Assembly: GCF_000712075.1 (NCBI RefSeq)
Contig: NZ_JONW01000008.1
Span: 248,001-312,000, forward strand
Direction: 5' to 3'
Source of the DNA: Caulobacter sp. UNC358MFTsu5.1
GTDB taxonomy: Bacteria; Pseudomonadota; Alphaproteobacteria; Caulobacterales; Caulobacteraceae
DNA length: 64,000 nt
Shown here: in pieces, positions 7,751 through 15,810 of the stretch
Layout: the number at the start of each line of letters is the position of its first letter
Numbering within the stretch: position 1 is the first letter of the stretch
The notes under the pieces: model-generated
What the model was told of the DNA's origin: nothing
What the model saw: only the letters and a program-made list of their open reading frames with translations
The model's database searches: none
Position numbers and translations under genes: made by a program

Positions 7751-10700
7751 ATGCTTTCCCGTTTCTTCATCGACAGACCGATCTTCGCGTGGGTCGTCGC
7801 CATCGTGATCATGCTGGCGGGGGCCCTGGCCATCCGCACGCTGCCGATCGCCCAGTATCCCGACATCGCCCTGCCCCAGGTGTCGATCAACGCCGTCTAT
7901 CCCGGCGCCTCGGCCAAGACCGTCGAGGATAGCGTCACCCAGGTCATCGAGCAGAAGATGAAGGGCCTGGACGGCCTGGACTACATGTCGTCGACCAGCG
8001 ACAGCTCGGGCTCGGCCACCACGACCCTGACCTTCAAGGCCGGCACCAACATCGACATCGCCCAGGTGCAGGTCCAGAACAAGCTGCAGACAGCCACCGC
8101 CCTGCTGCCGCAGGAAGTGCAGCAGCAAGGCCTGACGGTCGCCAAGTCGGCCCGCAACTTCCTGCTGATCGTCGGCATGTATTCCGAGGATCCCAAGACC
8201 ACCAACACTGACCTGGCCGACTACATCGCCAGCAACCTGCAAGACCCCCTCAGCCGCGTCGACGGCGTGGGCGAAGTGCAGTTGTTCGGCGCACAGTACG
8301 CCATGCGCATCTGGCTGGATCCGACCAAGCTGGCCAGCTACAGCCTGACCCCGGCCGACGTCATCGCCGCGATCAAGGCCCAGAACGCCCAGGTCTCGGC
8401 CGGCCAGCTGGGCGGCGTGCCCAACATCCCGGGCATCGGCCTGAACGCCACGATCACGGCCCAGTCGCGCCTCTCCACCCCGGCCGAGTTCCAGGAGATC
8501 ATCGTCAAGAACAGCCCCGGCGGCGCGATCGTGCACCTGCGCGACGTCGCCCGCGTGGAGCTGGGCGCGGAAAGCTACGGCTTCGGCGCCAAGTACAACG
8601 GCAAGCCCGCCGCCGGCCTGGCCATCCGCCTGGCCCCCGGCGCCAACGCCCTGAACACCGCCGACGCCGTCAAGTCGCGGGTCGAGCAGCTGGCGAAGAC
8701 CTTCCCGTCCAGCTACCGCTACGTGATCCCCTACGACTCCACGCCGTTCGTGAAGCTGTCGATCGAGGAAGTCATCAAGACCCTGGTCGAGGCCATCGTC
8801 CTGGTGTTCATCGTCATGTTCCTGTTCCTGCAGAACTGGCGCGCGACCCTGATCCCGACCATCGCCGTGCCGGTCGTCCTGCTGGGCACCTTCGGCGTGC
8901 TGGCGGCCTTCGGCTACTCGATCAACACCCTGACCATGTTCGGCCTGGTGCTGGCCATCGGCCTGCTGGTCGATGACGCCATCGTCGTGGTCGAGAACGT
9001 CGAGCGGGTGATGTCCGAGGAGGGGCTCAGTCCCGTCGAGGCCACGCGCAAGTCGATGAGCGAGATCACCGGCGCCCTGATCGGCATCGCGCTGGTCCTG
9101 GCCGCGGTGTTCGTGCCCATGGCCTTCTTCGGCGGCTCGCAGGGCGTGATCTACCGCCAGTTCTCGATCACCATCGTCTCGGCCATGGGCCTGTCGGTGC
9201 TGGTGGCCCTGATCCTGACCCCGGCTCTCTGCGCCACTCTGCTGCGGCCGGCGACCCAAGGCCACGGCGAGGCCCTGAGGACCGATCATCCGGGCGCGCT
9301 GGGCGCGGTGACCAACCTGTTCAACCGCTTCTTCAACTGGTTCAACCGCAACTTCAACGACACCAGCCGACGCTACCAGGGGACCGTCCGCGGCCTGCTG
9401 GGCAAGAGCGGCCGGTGGATGGTGGCCTATGGCGTGATCATCCTGGTCATGGCCTTCCTGTTCGTCCGCCTGCCCAGCGCCTTCCTGCCGGAAGAGGACC
9501 AGGGCACGATGTTCACCATCGTCCAGTTGCCTCCGGGCGCTCCGGAGGAACGCACCCAGGCGGTGCTGACCCAGGTGCGAAACCACTTCCTGAACGACGA
9601 GAAGGACTCCGTGCAGGCGGTCTTCACCGTCGCCGGCTTCAGCTTCGCCGGCGCCGGCCAGAACGCCGGCCTGGCCTTCATCCGCCTCAAGGACTTCGAC
9701 GAGCGCAAGGCGCCCGAGCGCAAGGCCCAAGCCGTCGCCGGCCGGGCCATGGGCAAGTTCATGCAGATCCGCGACGCCATGGTCTTCGCCATCGTGCCGC
9801 CGGCCGTGCCGGAACTGGGCACCTCGTCGGGCTTCGACTTCCAGCTGCAGGACATCGGCGGCGTCGGCCACGACGCCCTGGTCGCCGCGCGCAACCAGGT
9901 GCTGGGCATGGCCGCCCAGGATCCCACCCTGGCCGGCGTGCGTCCCAACGGCCAGGACGACACCCCGCAGCTGAAGATCGACATCGACCAGGCCAAGGCC
10001 GGGGCGATGGGCCTGACCACAGCCGACATCAACGCCGCGCTCAGCGCCGCGTGGGGCGGCTCGTACGTCAACGACTTCATCGATCGCGGCCGGGTGAAGA
10101 AGGTCTACGTCCAGGCCGACGCGCCCTTCCGCATGCGGCCCGAGGACCTGAACAGCTGGTACGTCCGCACCAGCAGCGGCACGATGGCGCCGTTCTCGTC
10201 CTTCGCCACCACGCGCTGGATCTACGGCTCGCCGCGTCTTGAGCGCTACAACGGCCTGTCGTCGCTGAACATCCAGGGCTCGCCCGCCCCGGGCAAGAGC
10301 TCGGGCCAGGCCATGGCCGCCATGGAGAAGATCGCCGCCCAGCTGCCGCCGGGCATCGGCTTCGAATGGACCGGCCTGTCGGCCCAGGAACGCGAGTCCG
10401 GCAACCAGGCGCCCGCCCTGTACGCCATCTCGATCCTGGTGGTGTTCCTGCTGCTGGCGGCCCTCTACGAGAGCTGGTCGATCCCGCTGTCGGTGATCAT
10501 GGTCATCCCGCTGGGCATCGTCGGCGCCCTGCTGGCCACCAGCCTGCGCGGCCTTTCCAACGACATCTACTTCCAGGTGGGACTGCTGACGACCATGGGC
10601 CTGGCGTCCAAGAACGCCATCCTGATCGTCGAGTTCGCCAAGGACCTGCATGAGCAGGGCATGGAGTTGGTCGAGGCGACGGTGGAGGCGGTCCGCATCC

Positions 10701-10948
10701 GTCTGCGCCCGATCATCATGACCTCGCTGGCCTTCGTCTTCGGCGTGCTGCCCTTGGCGATCTCCAACGGGGCCGGCTCGGGCAGCCAGCACGCCATCGG
10801 CACCGGCGTGATCGGCGGCATGCTGTCGGCCACCCTGCTGGCGATCTTCTTCGTCCCGCTGTTCTTCGTGATCGTCGAGCGGGTCTTCAAACCCAAGCCG
10901 CGGCGTCCTCACGACGGCGCCGTCACGACTCCGGCCGAGGGCCACTAG
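7751..10948 (+). CDS. acrB: RND multidrug efflux transporter, AcrB/HAE1 type
   Basis: 1065 residues, the normal size for hydrophobe/amphiphile efflux RND pumps. It starts with the typical [22 protein letters not shown]. The two membrane halves each carry a first helix, a large periplasmic loop and five further helices. The proton-relay segment in TM4 reads [21 protein letters not shown] with the paired Asp residues, and TM10 contains the Lys-bearing [16 protein letters not shown]. It expels hydrophobic drugs from the periplasm/inner leaflet. Between adaptor and outer-membrane genes, with a 2-nt gap to nodT. Confidence 0.96.
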   Translation: MLSRFFIDRPIFAWVVAIVIMLAGALAIRTLPIAQYPDIALPQVSINAVYPGASAKTVEDSVTQVIEQKMKGLDGLDYMSSTSDSSGSATTTLTFKAGTNIDIAQVQVQNKLQTATALLPQEVQQQGLTVAKSARNFLLIVGMYSEDPKTTNTDLADYIASNLQDPLSRVDGVGEVQLFGAQYAMRIWLDPTKLASYSLTPADVIAAIKAQNAQVSAGQLGGVPNIPGIGLNATITAQSRLSTPAEFQEIIVKNSPGGAIVHLRDVARVELGAESYGFGAKYNGKPAAGLAIRLAPGANALNTADAVKSRVEQLAKTFPSSYRYVIPYDSTPFVKLSIEEVIKTLVEAIVLVFIVMFLFLQNWRATLIPTIAVPVVLLGTFGVLAAFGYSINTLTMFGLVLAIGLLVDDAIVVVENVERVMSEEGLSPVEATRKSMSEITGALIGIALVLAAVFVPMAFFGGSQGVIYRQFSITIVSAMGLSVLVALILTPALCATLLRPATQGHGEALRTDHPGALGAVTNLFNRFFNWFNRNFNDTSRRYQGTVRGLLGKSGRWMVAYGVIILVMAFLFVRLPSAFLPEEDQGTMFTIVQLPPGAPEERTQAVLTQVRNHFLNDEKDSVQAVFTVAGFSFAGAGQNAGLAFIRLKDFDERKAPERKAQAVAGRAMGKFMQIRDAMVFAIVPPAVPELGTSSGFDFQLQDIGGVGHDALVAARNQVLGMAAQDPTLAGVRPNGQDDTPQLKIDIDQAKAGAMGLTTADINAALSAAWGGSYVNDFIDRGRVKKVYVQADAPFRMRPEDLNSWYVRTSSGTMAPFSSFATTRWIYGSPRLERYNGLSSLNIQGSPAPGKSSGQAMAAMEKIAAQLPPGIGFEWTGLSAQERESGNQAPALYAISILVVFLLLAALYESWSIPLSVIMVIPLGIVGALLATSLRGLSNDIYFQVGLLTTMGLASKNAILIVEFAKDLHEQGMELVEATVEAVRIRLRPIIMTSLAFVFGVLPLAISNGAGSGSQHAIGTGVIGGMLSATLLAIFFVPLFFVIVERVFKPKPRRPHDGAVTTPAEGH

Positions 10949-10950
10949 AG

Positions 10951-12360
10951 ATGCTTTTGCGTAACCTGACCCTCACCCTGCTGGCCGCCTCGGCCCTGAG
11001 CGCCTGCACCCTGGCGCCCAAGACCGTGCGGCCGGCCCTGGCCGTGGACAACGCCTGGCCGATCGCGGCCGCCAACACCGGCTCGACGACCTCGGCCGCC
11101 GACCTGGCCTGGCGCGACGTGTTCATCGACCCGCGCCTGCAGGGCGTGATCGACCTGGCCCTGACCAACAACCGCGACCTGCGCGTGGCGGTGCTGAACA
11201 TCGAGCAGTCCCGCGCCCAGTACCGCATCCAGCGGGCGGCCCTCGTGCCGGCCGTCGACGCCACCGGCACCGCCACGAAGGGCCAGAGCTCTTCCGCCCA
11301 GGTGATCGCCGGCGGCGACCGCTCGGTCGAGGTCTACACGGCCAATCTGGGCGTCTCCTCCTGGGAGATCGACCTGTTCGGCCGCGTCCGCAGCCTCAGC
11401 AACGCGGCCCTGCAGAACTACCTGGCCGTCCAGGAGACCAGCCGCTCGGTGCAGGTCAGCCTGATCGCCCAGACGGCCAGCGCTTGGCTGAACCTGGCCG
11501 CCGACGAGGACCTGCTGGCCCTGTCGCAGGAAACCCTGCGCACCCGCCAGGAGACCATGGGCCTGATCCAGCGCCGGTTCGAGGCCGGGGCGATCTCGCA
11601 GCTCGAGGTCAGCCAGGCCCAGACCCTGATCGAGGCCGCCCGCAGCGACGTCGCCACGGCCATCGCCCTGGTCGAGCAGGACAAGAACGCCCTGCGCCTG
11701 GTGGTCGGGGCCGACGTGCCCAACGACCTGCTGCCGGCCGGCGGCCTGGTCACGGCCCAGATCCTGCGCGACCTGCCGGCCGGCGTGCCGTCCGACGTGC
11801 TGACCCGTCGTCCCGACGTCCTGGCCGCCGAGCACCAGCTGGCCGCCGCCAACGCCAACATCGGCGCGGCGCGCGCGGCCTTCTTCCCCAGCATCAGCCT
11901 GACCGGCTCGGCCGGGGTGGCCAGCAACAGTCTCGACAGCCTGTTCGACAGCGGCAACGGCGCCTGGACCTTCGTGCCGCGCATCAACCTGCCGATCTTC
12001 GCCGGCGGGGCCAATGTGGCCAACCTGGACAGCGCCAAGGCCGGTCGCGACATCGCCGTGGCCAACTACGAGAAGTCGGTGCAGACCGCGTTCCGCGAGG
12101 TCTCCGACGGCCTGGCCGTGCAGTCGACGATCACGGAACGGGTGGGCTCGCAGGAGCGCCTCGTGGCCGCCGCCAACGACACCGTGCGCCTCTCGCAGGC
12201 CCGCTACGGCGCCGGGATCGACAGCTCGCTGTCGGTGCTGGACGCCCAGCGCACGCTCTACACCTCGCAGAAGACCCTGATCGTCGCCCGCCTGGCGCGG
12301 GAGACCAATCTGGCGACGCTGTACAAGGCCCTCGGCGGCGGCGCTCCCGCGGCGCGCTGA
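10951..12360 (+). CDS. nodT: Outer membrane efflux lipoprotein, NodT family
   Basis: 469 residues. Lipoprotein signal with lipobox LSAC, then two outer-membrane-efflux (TolC-like) repeats: the first around VLNIEQSRAQYRIQRAALVPAV, the second around VLAAEHQLAAANANIGAARAAFFPSISLTGSAG. The segment DVLTRRPDVLAAE is characteristic of NodT/OprM. It forms the outer-membrane channel of the tripartite pump. Last gene of the operon; repeat D1 follows immediately. Confidence 0.94.
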   Translation: MLLRNLTLTLLAASALSACTLAPKTVRPALAVDNAWPIAAANTGSTTSAADLAWRDVFIDPRLQGVIDLALTNNRDLRVAVLNIEQSRAQYRIQRAALVPAVDATGTATKGQSSSAQVIAGGDRSVEVYTANLGVSSWEIDLFGRVRSLSNAALQNYLAVQETSRSVQVSLIAQTASAWLNLAADEDLLALSQETLRTRQETMGLIQRRFEAGAISQLEVSQAQTLIEAARSDVATAIALVEQDKNALRLVVGADVPNDLLPAGGLVTAQILRDLPAGVPSDVLTRRPDVLAAEHQLAAANANIGAARAAFFPSISLTGSAGVASNSLDSLFDSGNGAWTFVPRINLPIFAGGANVANLDSAKAGRDIAVANYEKSVQTAFREVSDGLAVQSTITERVGSQERLVAAANDTVRLSQARYGAGIDSSLSVLDAQRTLYTSQKTLIVARLARETNLATLYKALGGGAPAAR

Positions 12361-12367
12361 GGCATCC

Positions 12368-12487
12368 ATCCCCCGTCCCCAGCGGGGGAGCGCTGGCGGC
12401 GTCGCCCCCCGACGCCTCCAGCCGGAAGGGGCGCGCTCCCCCCAAATCCCGCGCGCCCCTTCCAACCCTTTCTTGGGGAGGGGGGAT
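12368..12487. repeat. Intergenic GC-rich inverted repeat, family D copy 1
   Basis: Starts with CATCCCCCGTCCCCAGCGGG and ends with the complementary CTTGGGGAGGGGGGATG, so the ends of a ~120-bp block pair. Inner complementary blocks are GGCGTCG/CGACGCC and GGGGCGCG/CGCGCCCC. It lies just after nodT and may serve as a transcription end or mRNA-stability element. Confidence 0.7.
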
Positions 12488-12617
12488 GACCGCTCGTCGC
12501 GCACCCCGCGCGGTTCGCCGCGAATGACCGCGAGTTCACTTTACCGCCCGGCCGGGAACGGCGACCAAAGGCGCAGGGACGCGCGTCACGGCGTCCGCAT
12601 CAGGGGGTGTTCGGAAC

Positions 12618-13484
12618 ATGCGCGCGGTCTTGCGTTCCTTAGGTGGTCTGGCCGCGATCGGCCTGGCCCTCGTCTCGGGCTCCGCGCTCGCCGAACCCGT
12701 CCGCCCCGCACCGCCGGCCAAGCCCGTCGTCATTCCGCTGGAGCCCTATCTGGGCGTGCTCTGGTCGTTCCAGGGCGAGGTCGACGGCAAGCCCCGCCGC
12801 TTCCTGCTGGACACCGCCGGCGGCATCACCGTGATCGCCCAGCCCTTCGCCGACGCCATCGGCTGCAAGCCCTGGGGCCGGGTCACGGGCTTCCGGATGC
12901 GCGGCGACCGCGTGGACGTCCCGCGCTGCGACGACGTCGGCCTGAAGGCGGCGGGCCTGCCGCTGACGGCGCCGACCGCCGGGGTCATCGACTTCGCCAC
13001 CCTGCTGCCCAAGGACGCCCCGCCGCTGGACGGCTCGGTGGCCCTGGACGCCTTCGCCGGCCGCGCCGTCACCCTGGACCTGGCCGGCCGCCGCCTGATC
13101 GTCGAGACGCCCGACAGCCTGAAGGTCCGCGCCGCCCAGGGCGTCGAGGTGCCGGTCCGCTTCAGTCGCGAGGCCACCGGCCTGGCCCTGACGCCGTTCG
13201 TCGCCGCCCCGACGCCCAAGGGCCGGATCTGGCTGGAGCTGGACTGCGGCAGCACCGGCGCCCTGGTGATCGGCAAGCACGTCGCCGACCTGGTGGGCCT
13301 GGACCCGGCGATCCAGAAGGGTCAGTCCGTGGACATGACCCTGGTCGGCGGCCCGAAGATCAGCGGCAAGGTCCTGGTCGAGGACATGATCCTGGACGGC
13401 AACATCGGCATGCCCGCCCTCCAGCAGTGGGTGGTGACCCTGGACCTGACCAACGAGCGGGCGTGGATCGCGGCGGTGAAGTAG
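12618..13484 (+). CDS. Secreted retropepsin-like aspartic protease fold protein
   Basis: 288 residues with a signal peptide ending ALAE. Two aspartic-protease-type motifs are spaced as a tandem duplication: RRFLLDTAGG (Asp65) and IWLELDCGSTGALVIG (Asp209). Each is preceded by a strand and followed by the hydrophobic-hydrophobic-Gly of retropepsin-like folds. The first motif has Ala-Gly where DTGA or DTGS is usual, the second Cys. It could be a single-chain, pseudo-dimeric periplasmic protease or an inactive descendant. It starts 258 bp after nodT, beyond a repeat, so is probably transcribed alone. Fold moderately sure; activity not. Confidence 0.65.
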   Translation: MRAVLRSLGGLAAIGLALVSGSALAEPVRPAPPAKPVVIPLEPYLGVLWSFQGEVDGKPRRFLLDTAGGITVIAQPFADAIGCKPWGRVTGFRMRGDRVDVPRCDDVGLKAAGLPLTAPTAGVIDFATLLPKDAPPLDGSVALDAFAGRAVTLDLAGRRLIVETPDSLKVRAAQGVEVPVRFSREATGLALTPFVAAPTPKGRIWLELDCGSTGALVIGKHVADLVGLDPAIQKGQSVDMTLVGGPKISGKVLVEDMILDGNIGMPALQQWVVTLDLTNERAWIAAVK

Positions 13485-13495
13485 ACTCGCCGACG

Positions 13496-13574
13496 GGGGA
13501 CATGCCCTTGCGGCGTGTCCCCAAGACTTGGCGCCGTGCATGCTGATGGGGACACGCCGCAAGGGCATGTCCCC
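13496..13574. repeat. Intergenic inverted repeat, family C copy 2
   Basis: GGGGACATGCCCTTGCGG at the left pairs with CCGCAAGGGCATGTCCCC at the right, around a ~40-bp centre containing CCCCAAG and TGGGG. It sits between convergent genes and could terminate both. Related units: 4797, 40681 and 63583. Confidence 0.85.
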
Positions 13575-13581
13575 CGGCTTC

Positions 13582-14085
13582 CTACCGCTCCCTTCTCCAC
13601 TCCGAGATCGGGATCGAGCCGTCGGGGCGCGGCGTCGGCACCTGGTAGCTCAAGGTGTCCGTCGTCAGTGCGTACTTGCGCCGCTGCTCGGTCCCCTCCC
13701 AGTTGGCGAACGAGGCGCCCTCGATCCTGAACACCAGCACGTTCGCGGCCTTGTCGACGGCCACGGTCCCATAGTGGGTGGACGAGCCCATCACGGCGCC
13801 GGTCAGTTCGACGGGCGTGGCCGTGGCCTTGTCGCCCGAGGCGATGCGCGGGCGGTCGCCGTCGAAGATCTGCAGGCTGTAGCGCCCCTGGGCGTCGATG
13901 ATCAGCCGCCCTTTCGGGTGCTGGCCGTAGTCCCGCGCGCGGGTGCCGTCGGGCTTGAGGCGGTCGGCCGCCGCCAGGGTCCAGGTTCCCGTCAGGGCGG
14001 GCTCGGCCGCCGTCGCGGCCGTCCCGGTCAAGGCGACGGCCAGGGCCAGGCCCGCGCCGAGGCGGCGTCCAGGGATCGATATCAT
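13582..14085 (-). CDS. Lipocalin-like domain protein, secreted
   Basis: 167 residues with a signal peptide (MISIPGRRLGAGLALAVALTGTAATAAE). The mature part matches the lipocalin-like (Lipocalin_5) family: LTGTWTLAAAD near the start, KGRLIIDAQGRYSLQIF, the middle YGTVAVD and a C-terminal strand with WEGTEQRRKYALTTDTLSYQVP. Such proteins probably bind a small hydrophobic ligand; which one is unknown. It is divergent from the CGNR regulator at 14176, with two copies of an AACCT-N7-AGGTT operator between them, which suggests direct control by that regulator. Confidence 0.75.
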   Translation of the reverse strand: MISIPGRRLGAGLALAVALTGTAATAAEPALTGTWTLAAADRLKPDGTRARDYGQHPKGRLIIDAQGRYSLQIFDGDRPRIASGDKATATPVELTGAVMGSSTHYGTVAVDKAANVLVFRIEGASFANWEGTEQRRKYALTTDTLSYQVPTPRPDGSIPISEWRRER

Positions 14086-14101
14086 GTCACGCTCCGCTCA
14101 A

Positions 14102-14120
14102 TAACCTATTTGACAGGTTA
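14102..14120. promoter_or_regulatory. Operator copy 1 (TAACCT-N7-AGGTTA)
   Basis: TAACCTATTTGACAGGTTA is an inverted repeat with 6-bp arms and a 7-bp spacer, 17 bp upstream of the lipocalin-like gene start. The second copy at 14148-14164 carries the same core in opposite orientation. Confidence 0.7.
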
Positions 14121-14147
14121 GCTTGCCGAACTTCCCCGAAGCAGAAT

Positions 14148-14164
14148 AACCTGTCAATCAGGTT
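14148..14164. promoter_or_regulatory. Operator copy 2 (AACCT-N7-AGGTT)
   Basis: AACCTGTCAATCAGGTT, whose reverse complement AACCTGATTGACAGGTT matches copy 1 at nearly every base. It ends 12 bp before the CGNR start codon, close to its Shine-Dalgarno, as expected for an autoregulatory site. Confidence 0.7.
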
Positions 14165-14175
14165 TGGAGCGCGAC

Positions 14176-14742
14176 ATGACGAAGGCGGAGATCCGCGACG
14201 GCTTCAAGTTCCGGGGCGGCAGCCCGTCGCTGGACCTGGCGGCCACGGTGACCGGCCGGCTGGGCGCGGCGCCGCGCGACCTGCTGGCCGCGCCCGCCGA
14301 CCTGGACCGCTGGCTGGTCGCGGCCGAGCTGGCCCCGGCCGCGCCCGGCGCCACCGAGGGCAACCTGGTCCAGGCCCACAGCTTGCGCGAAGCGCTCTAC
14401 CGCCTGGCCCTGTCGCGCGCCGAGGGGACCGCCCTGCCCGAGGCCGACCGCGACCTGCTGAACGGCTTCGCCGCCCTGCCCGCCGCGCCGCTGCAGCTGG
14501 GCGCCGACGGCCGCGCCCACCTGTCCGGCGACGTCCGGGGCCTGCTGGCCGAACTGGCGCGCGAGGGCGTGTCGCTGCTGGGCGGCGACTTCTCGCACCG
14601 CATCCGCCAATGCGAGGGCCCGTCCTGCGCGGTGCTATTCGTCGACACCTCGCGCAAGGGCGAGCGCCGCTGGTGCTCGATGAGCGCCTGCGGGAACAAG
14701 GCCAAGGCGGCGGGGTTCCGGGCGCGGGAGAAATCCCAATAG
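14176..14742 (+). CDS. CGNR zinc-finger protein (ABATE domain), putative regulator
   Basis: 188 residues from the ATG at 14176, chosen because GGAG lies six bases upstream (an in-frame TTG exists at 14164). The N-terminal two thirds resemble the ABATE domain (FKFRGGSPSLDLAATV...). The C-terminal end is a CGNR zinc finger: CEGPSC, then VLFVDTSRKGERRWCSMSACGNKAKA with the second Cys pair and the eponymous CGNK. Such proteins are presumed DNA-binding stress regulators. It is divergent from the lipocalin-like gene across twin inverted repeats and probably binds them. Ligand unknown. Confidence 0.8.
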   Translation: MTKAEIRDGFKFRGGSPSLDLAATVTGRLGAAPRDLLAAPADLDRWLVAAELAPAAPGATEGNLVQAHSLREALYRLALSRAEGTALPEADRDLLNGFAALPAAPLQLGADGRAHLSGDVRGLLAELAREGVSLLGGDFSHRIRQCEGPSCAVLFVDTSRKGERRWCSMSACGNKAKAAGFRAREKSQ

Positions 14743-14875
14743 ATCCGCTCATCCCGGCGAATGCCGGGACCCAGATCCCAAAGCGGGGAGGCCGATTGGA
14801 AGGGCTCTGAGTTCTTGGCGTCAGCCCCACCGCCATTCCATCTGGGTCCCGGCATTCGCCGGGATGAGCGGATCA
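14742..14875. repeat. Intergenic inverted repeat, family B copy 2
   Basis: About 134 bp. GATCCGCTCATCCCGGCGAA at the left pairs with the same sequence inverted at the right (TTCGCCGGGATGAGCGGATC), followed inward by CCAGAT/ATCTGG. The central ~60 bp match, in reverse complement, the centre of the copy at 35855-35986, so this is one element present in both orientations, not just similar hairpins. It lies between convergent genes. Confidence 0.88.
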
Positions 14876-14891
14876 ATGGAGGCGCCACGCC

Positions 14892-15353
14892 TCACAACGG
14901 CAGCTGCACCGTGCTCTTCACCTCTTCCAGCACCGCATAGGTCCGCGTCTCGCGCACGCCGGGCATCTTGACCAGGATGTCGCCCAGGAAGCCGCGATAG
15001 GCCTCCATGTCGCGCACGCGGGCCTTGATCAGGTAGTCGAAGCCGCCGGCCACCATGTGGCACTCCAGGATCTCGGGCGCGCGGCGCACGGCCGCGCCGA
15101 ACTCCTCGAAGACGTCGCCGGTCGTGCGGTCCAGCACCACCTCGACGAAGATCAGCAGGGCGCGGTCCACCTTGGCCGGGTCCAGCAGAGCCGCGTAGCC
15201 GGTGATGAAGCCGCGCTCGCGCAGCCGCCGCACGCGATCGAAGGTGGCGGCCGGCGACAGGTTGCAGCGCTTGGCCAGCTCGGCGTTGGTGATGCGGCCA
15301 TCGGCCTGCAGAACCTTCAGAAGCCTGCGATCGGTATCATCCAGAGCAGACAT
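14892..15353 (-). CDS. Lrp/AsnC-family regulator of proline catabolism (PutR-like)
   Basis: 153 residues from the ATG at 15353, which has GGAGA six bases upstream; an in-frame ATG at 15359 is the alternative. The N-terminal AsnC helix-turn-helix is clear (LDDTDRRLLKVLQADGRITNAELAKRCNLSPAATFDRVRRLRERGFITGY). The C-terminal RAM ligand domain has GGFDYLIKARVRDMEAYRGFL. It is divergent from putA; in alphaproteobacteria an Lrp-type PutR activates putA in response to proline. PutA here lacks its own DNA-binding domain, which supports this role. Two similar ~46-bp sequences in the intergenic region may be its sites. Confidence 0.85.
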   Translation of the reverse strand: MSALDDTDRRLLKVLQADGRITNAELAKRCNLSPAATFDRVRRLRERGFITGYAALLDPAKVDRALLIFVEVVLDRTTGDVFEEFGAAVRRAPEILECHMVAGGFDYLIKARVRDMEAYRGFLGDILVKMPGVRETRTYAVLEEVKSTVQLPL

Positions 15354-15371
15354 GGCCATTCTCCATTTTTG

Positions 15372-15417
15372 CCGAAGATCGTTCGGAAATTGACATCAAC
15401 AAACAAAGCACCTTCGA
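15372..15417. repeat. putA upstream direct repeat, copy 1
   Basis: Contains CCGAAGATC and, 17 bp further on, CAACAAACAAAGCACCTTCGA; both blocks recur at the same spacing at 15722-15767. This copy abuts the Lrp-family gene. CCGAAGATCGTTCGG within it is an inverted repeat of the kind Lrp proteins bind. Confidence 0.7.
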
Positions 15418-15463
15418 CGCAACTCGAACTATACCCTCGATCGTCCTAGCCAACCGGCCACGC

Positions 15464-15623
15464 CACTCCCCCCTCGGCGCCCGGTCGGGCAGGACCAGCC
15501 TCCGCCACTCCCCCCGGCGGAGCGCAGACGCGGCGCCCTCTCCCCCGTAGGCGCCGTGTGAGAGCGGAAGGGACGCGCGACCTCCCCCCGTATCGCGTCC
15601 CTTCCCACCTCTCCCCTTCCCCA
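15464..15623. repeat. Intergenic GC-rich repeat cluster, family D copy 2
   Basis: A chain of short inverted repeats: GGTCGGGCAGGACC, CCTCCGCC/GGCGGAG, GGCGCC pairs and AGGGACGCG/CGCGTCCCT, with C-rich tracts. It fills the middle of the 450-bp gap between the Lrp gene and putA and separates the two copies of the direct repeat. No coding signal seen. Confidence 0.55.
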
Positions 15624-15721
15624 TCCCGTCCAGCACGATCATGCTCCGCCCGTCCGCGCGCGCGGCGGCCTGCCGCATGTCCGCGAACAGCTGGAGCCGA
15701 CGACGAAAATCGGCGTTTCTA

Positions 15722-15767
15722 CCGAAGATCATACACCTTCCACGCCCAACAAACGAAGCACCTTCGA
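15722..15767. repeat. putA upstream direct repeat, copy 2
   Basis: Exactly 350 bp from copy 1, with matching CCGAAGATC and CAACAAACGAAGCACCTTCG blocks at identical spacing. It lies 44 bp upstream of the putA start, and CGAAGCACCTTCG within it is an inverted repeat. Best guess: duplicated binding region for the divergent Lrp-family regulator. Confidence 0.7.
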
Positions 15768-15810
15768 ACAAGCCGGCGATATAGCGACGATATCCTATAA
15801 CGAGGCGACC

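Noticed and set aside
6629..10945. A 1438-codon open frame antisense to acrA-acrB
   Set aside because: It exists only because GC-rich coding DNA lacks stops in the opposite frame. The translation is Gly/Asp/His/Arg-rich with no domains, while the opposite strand encodes an unmistakable RND pump.
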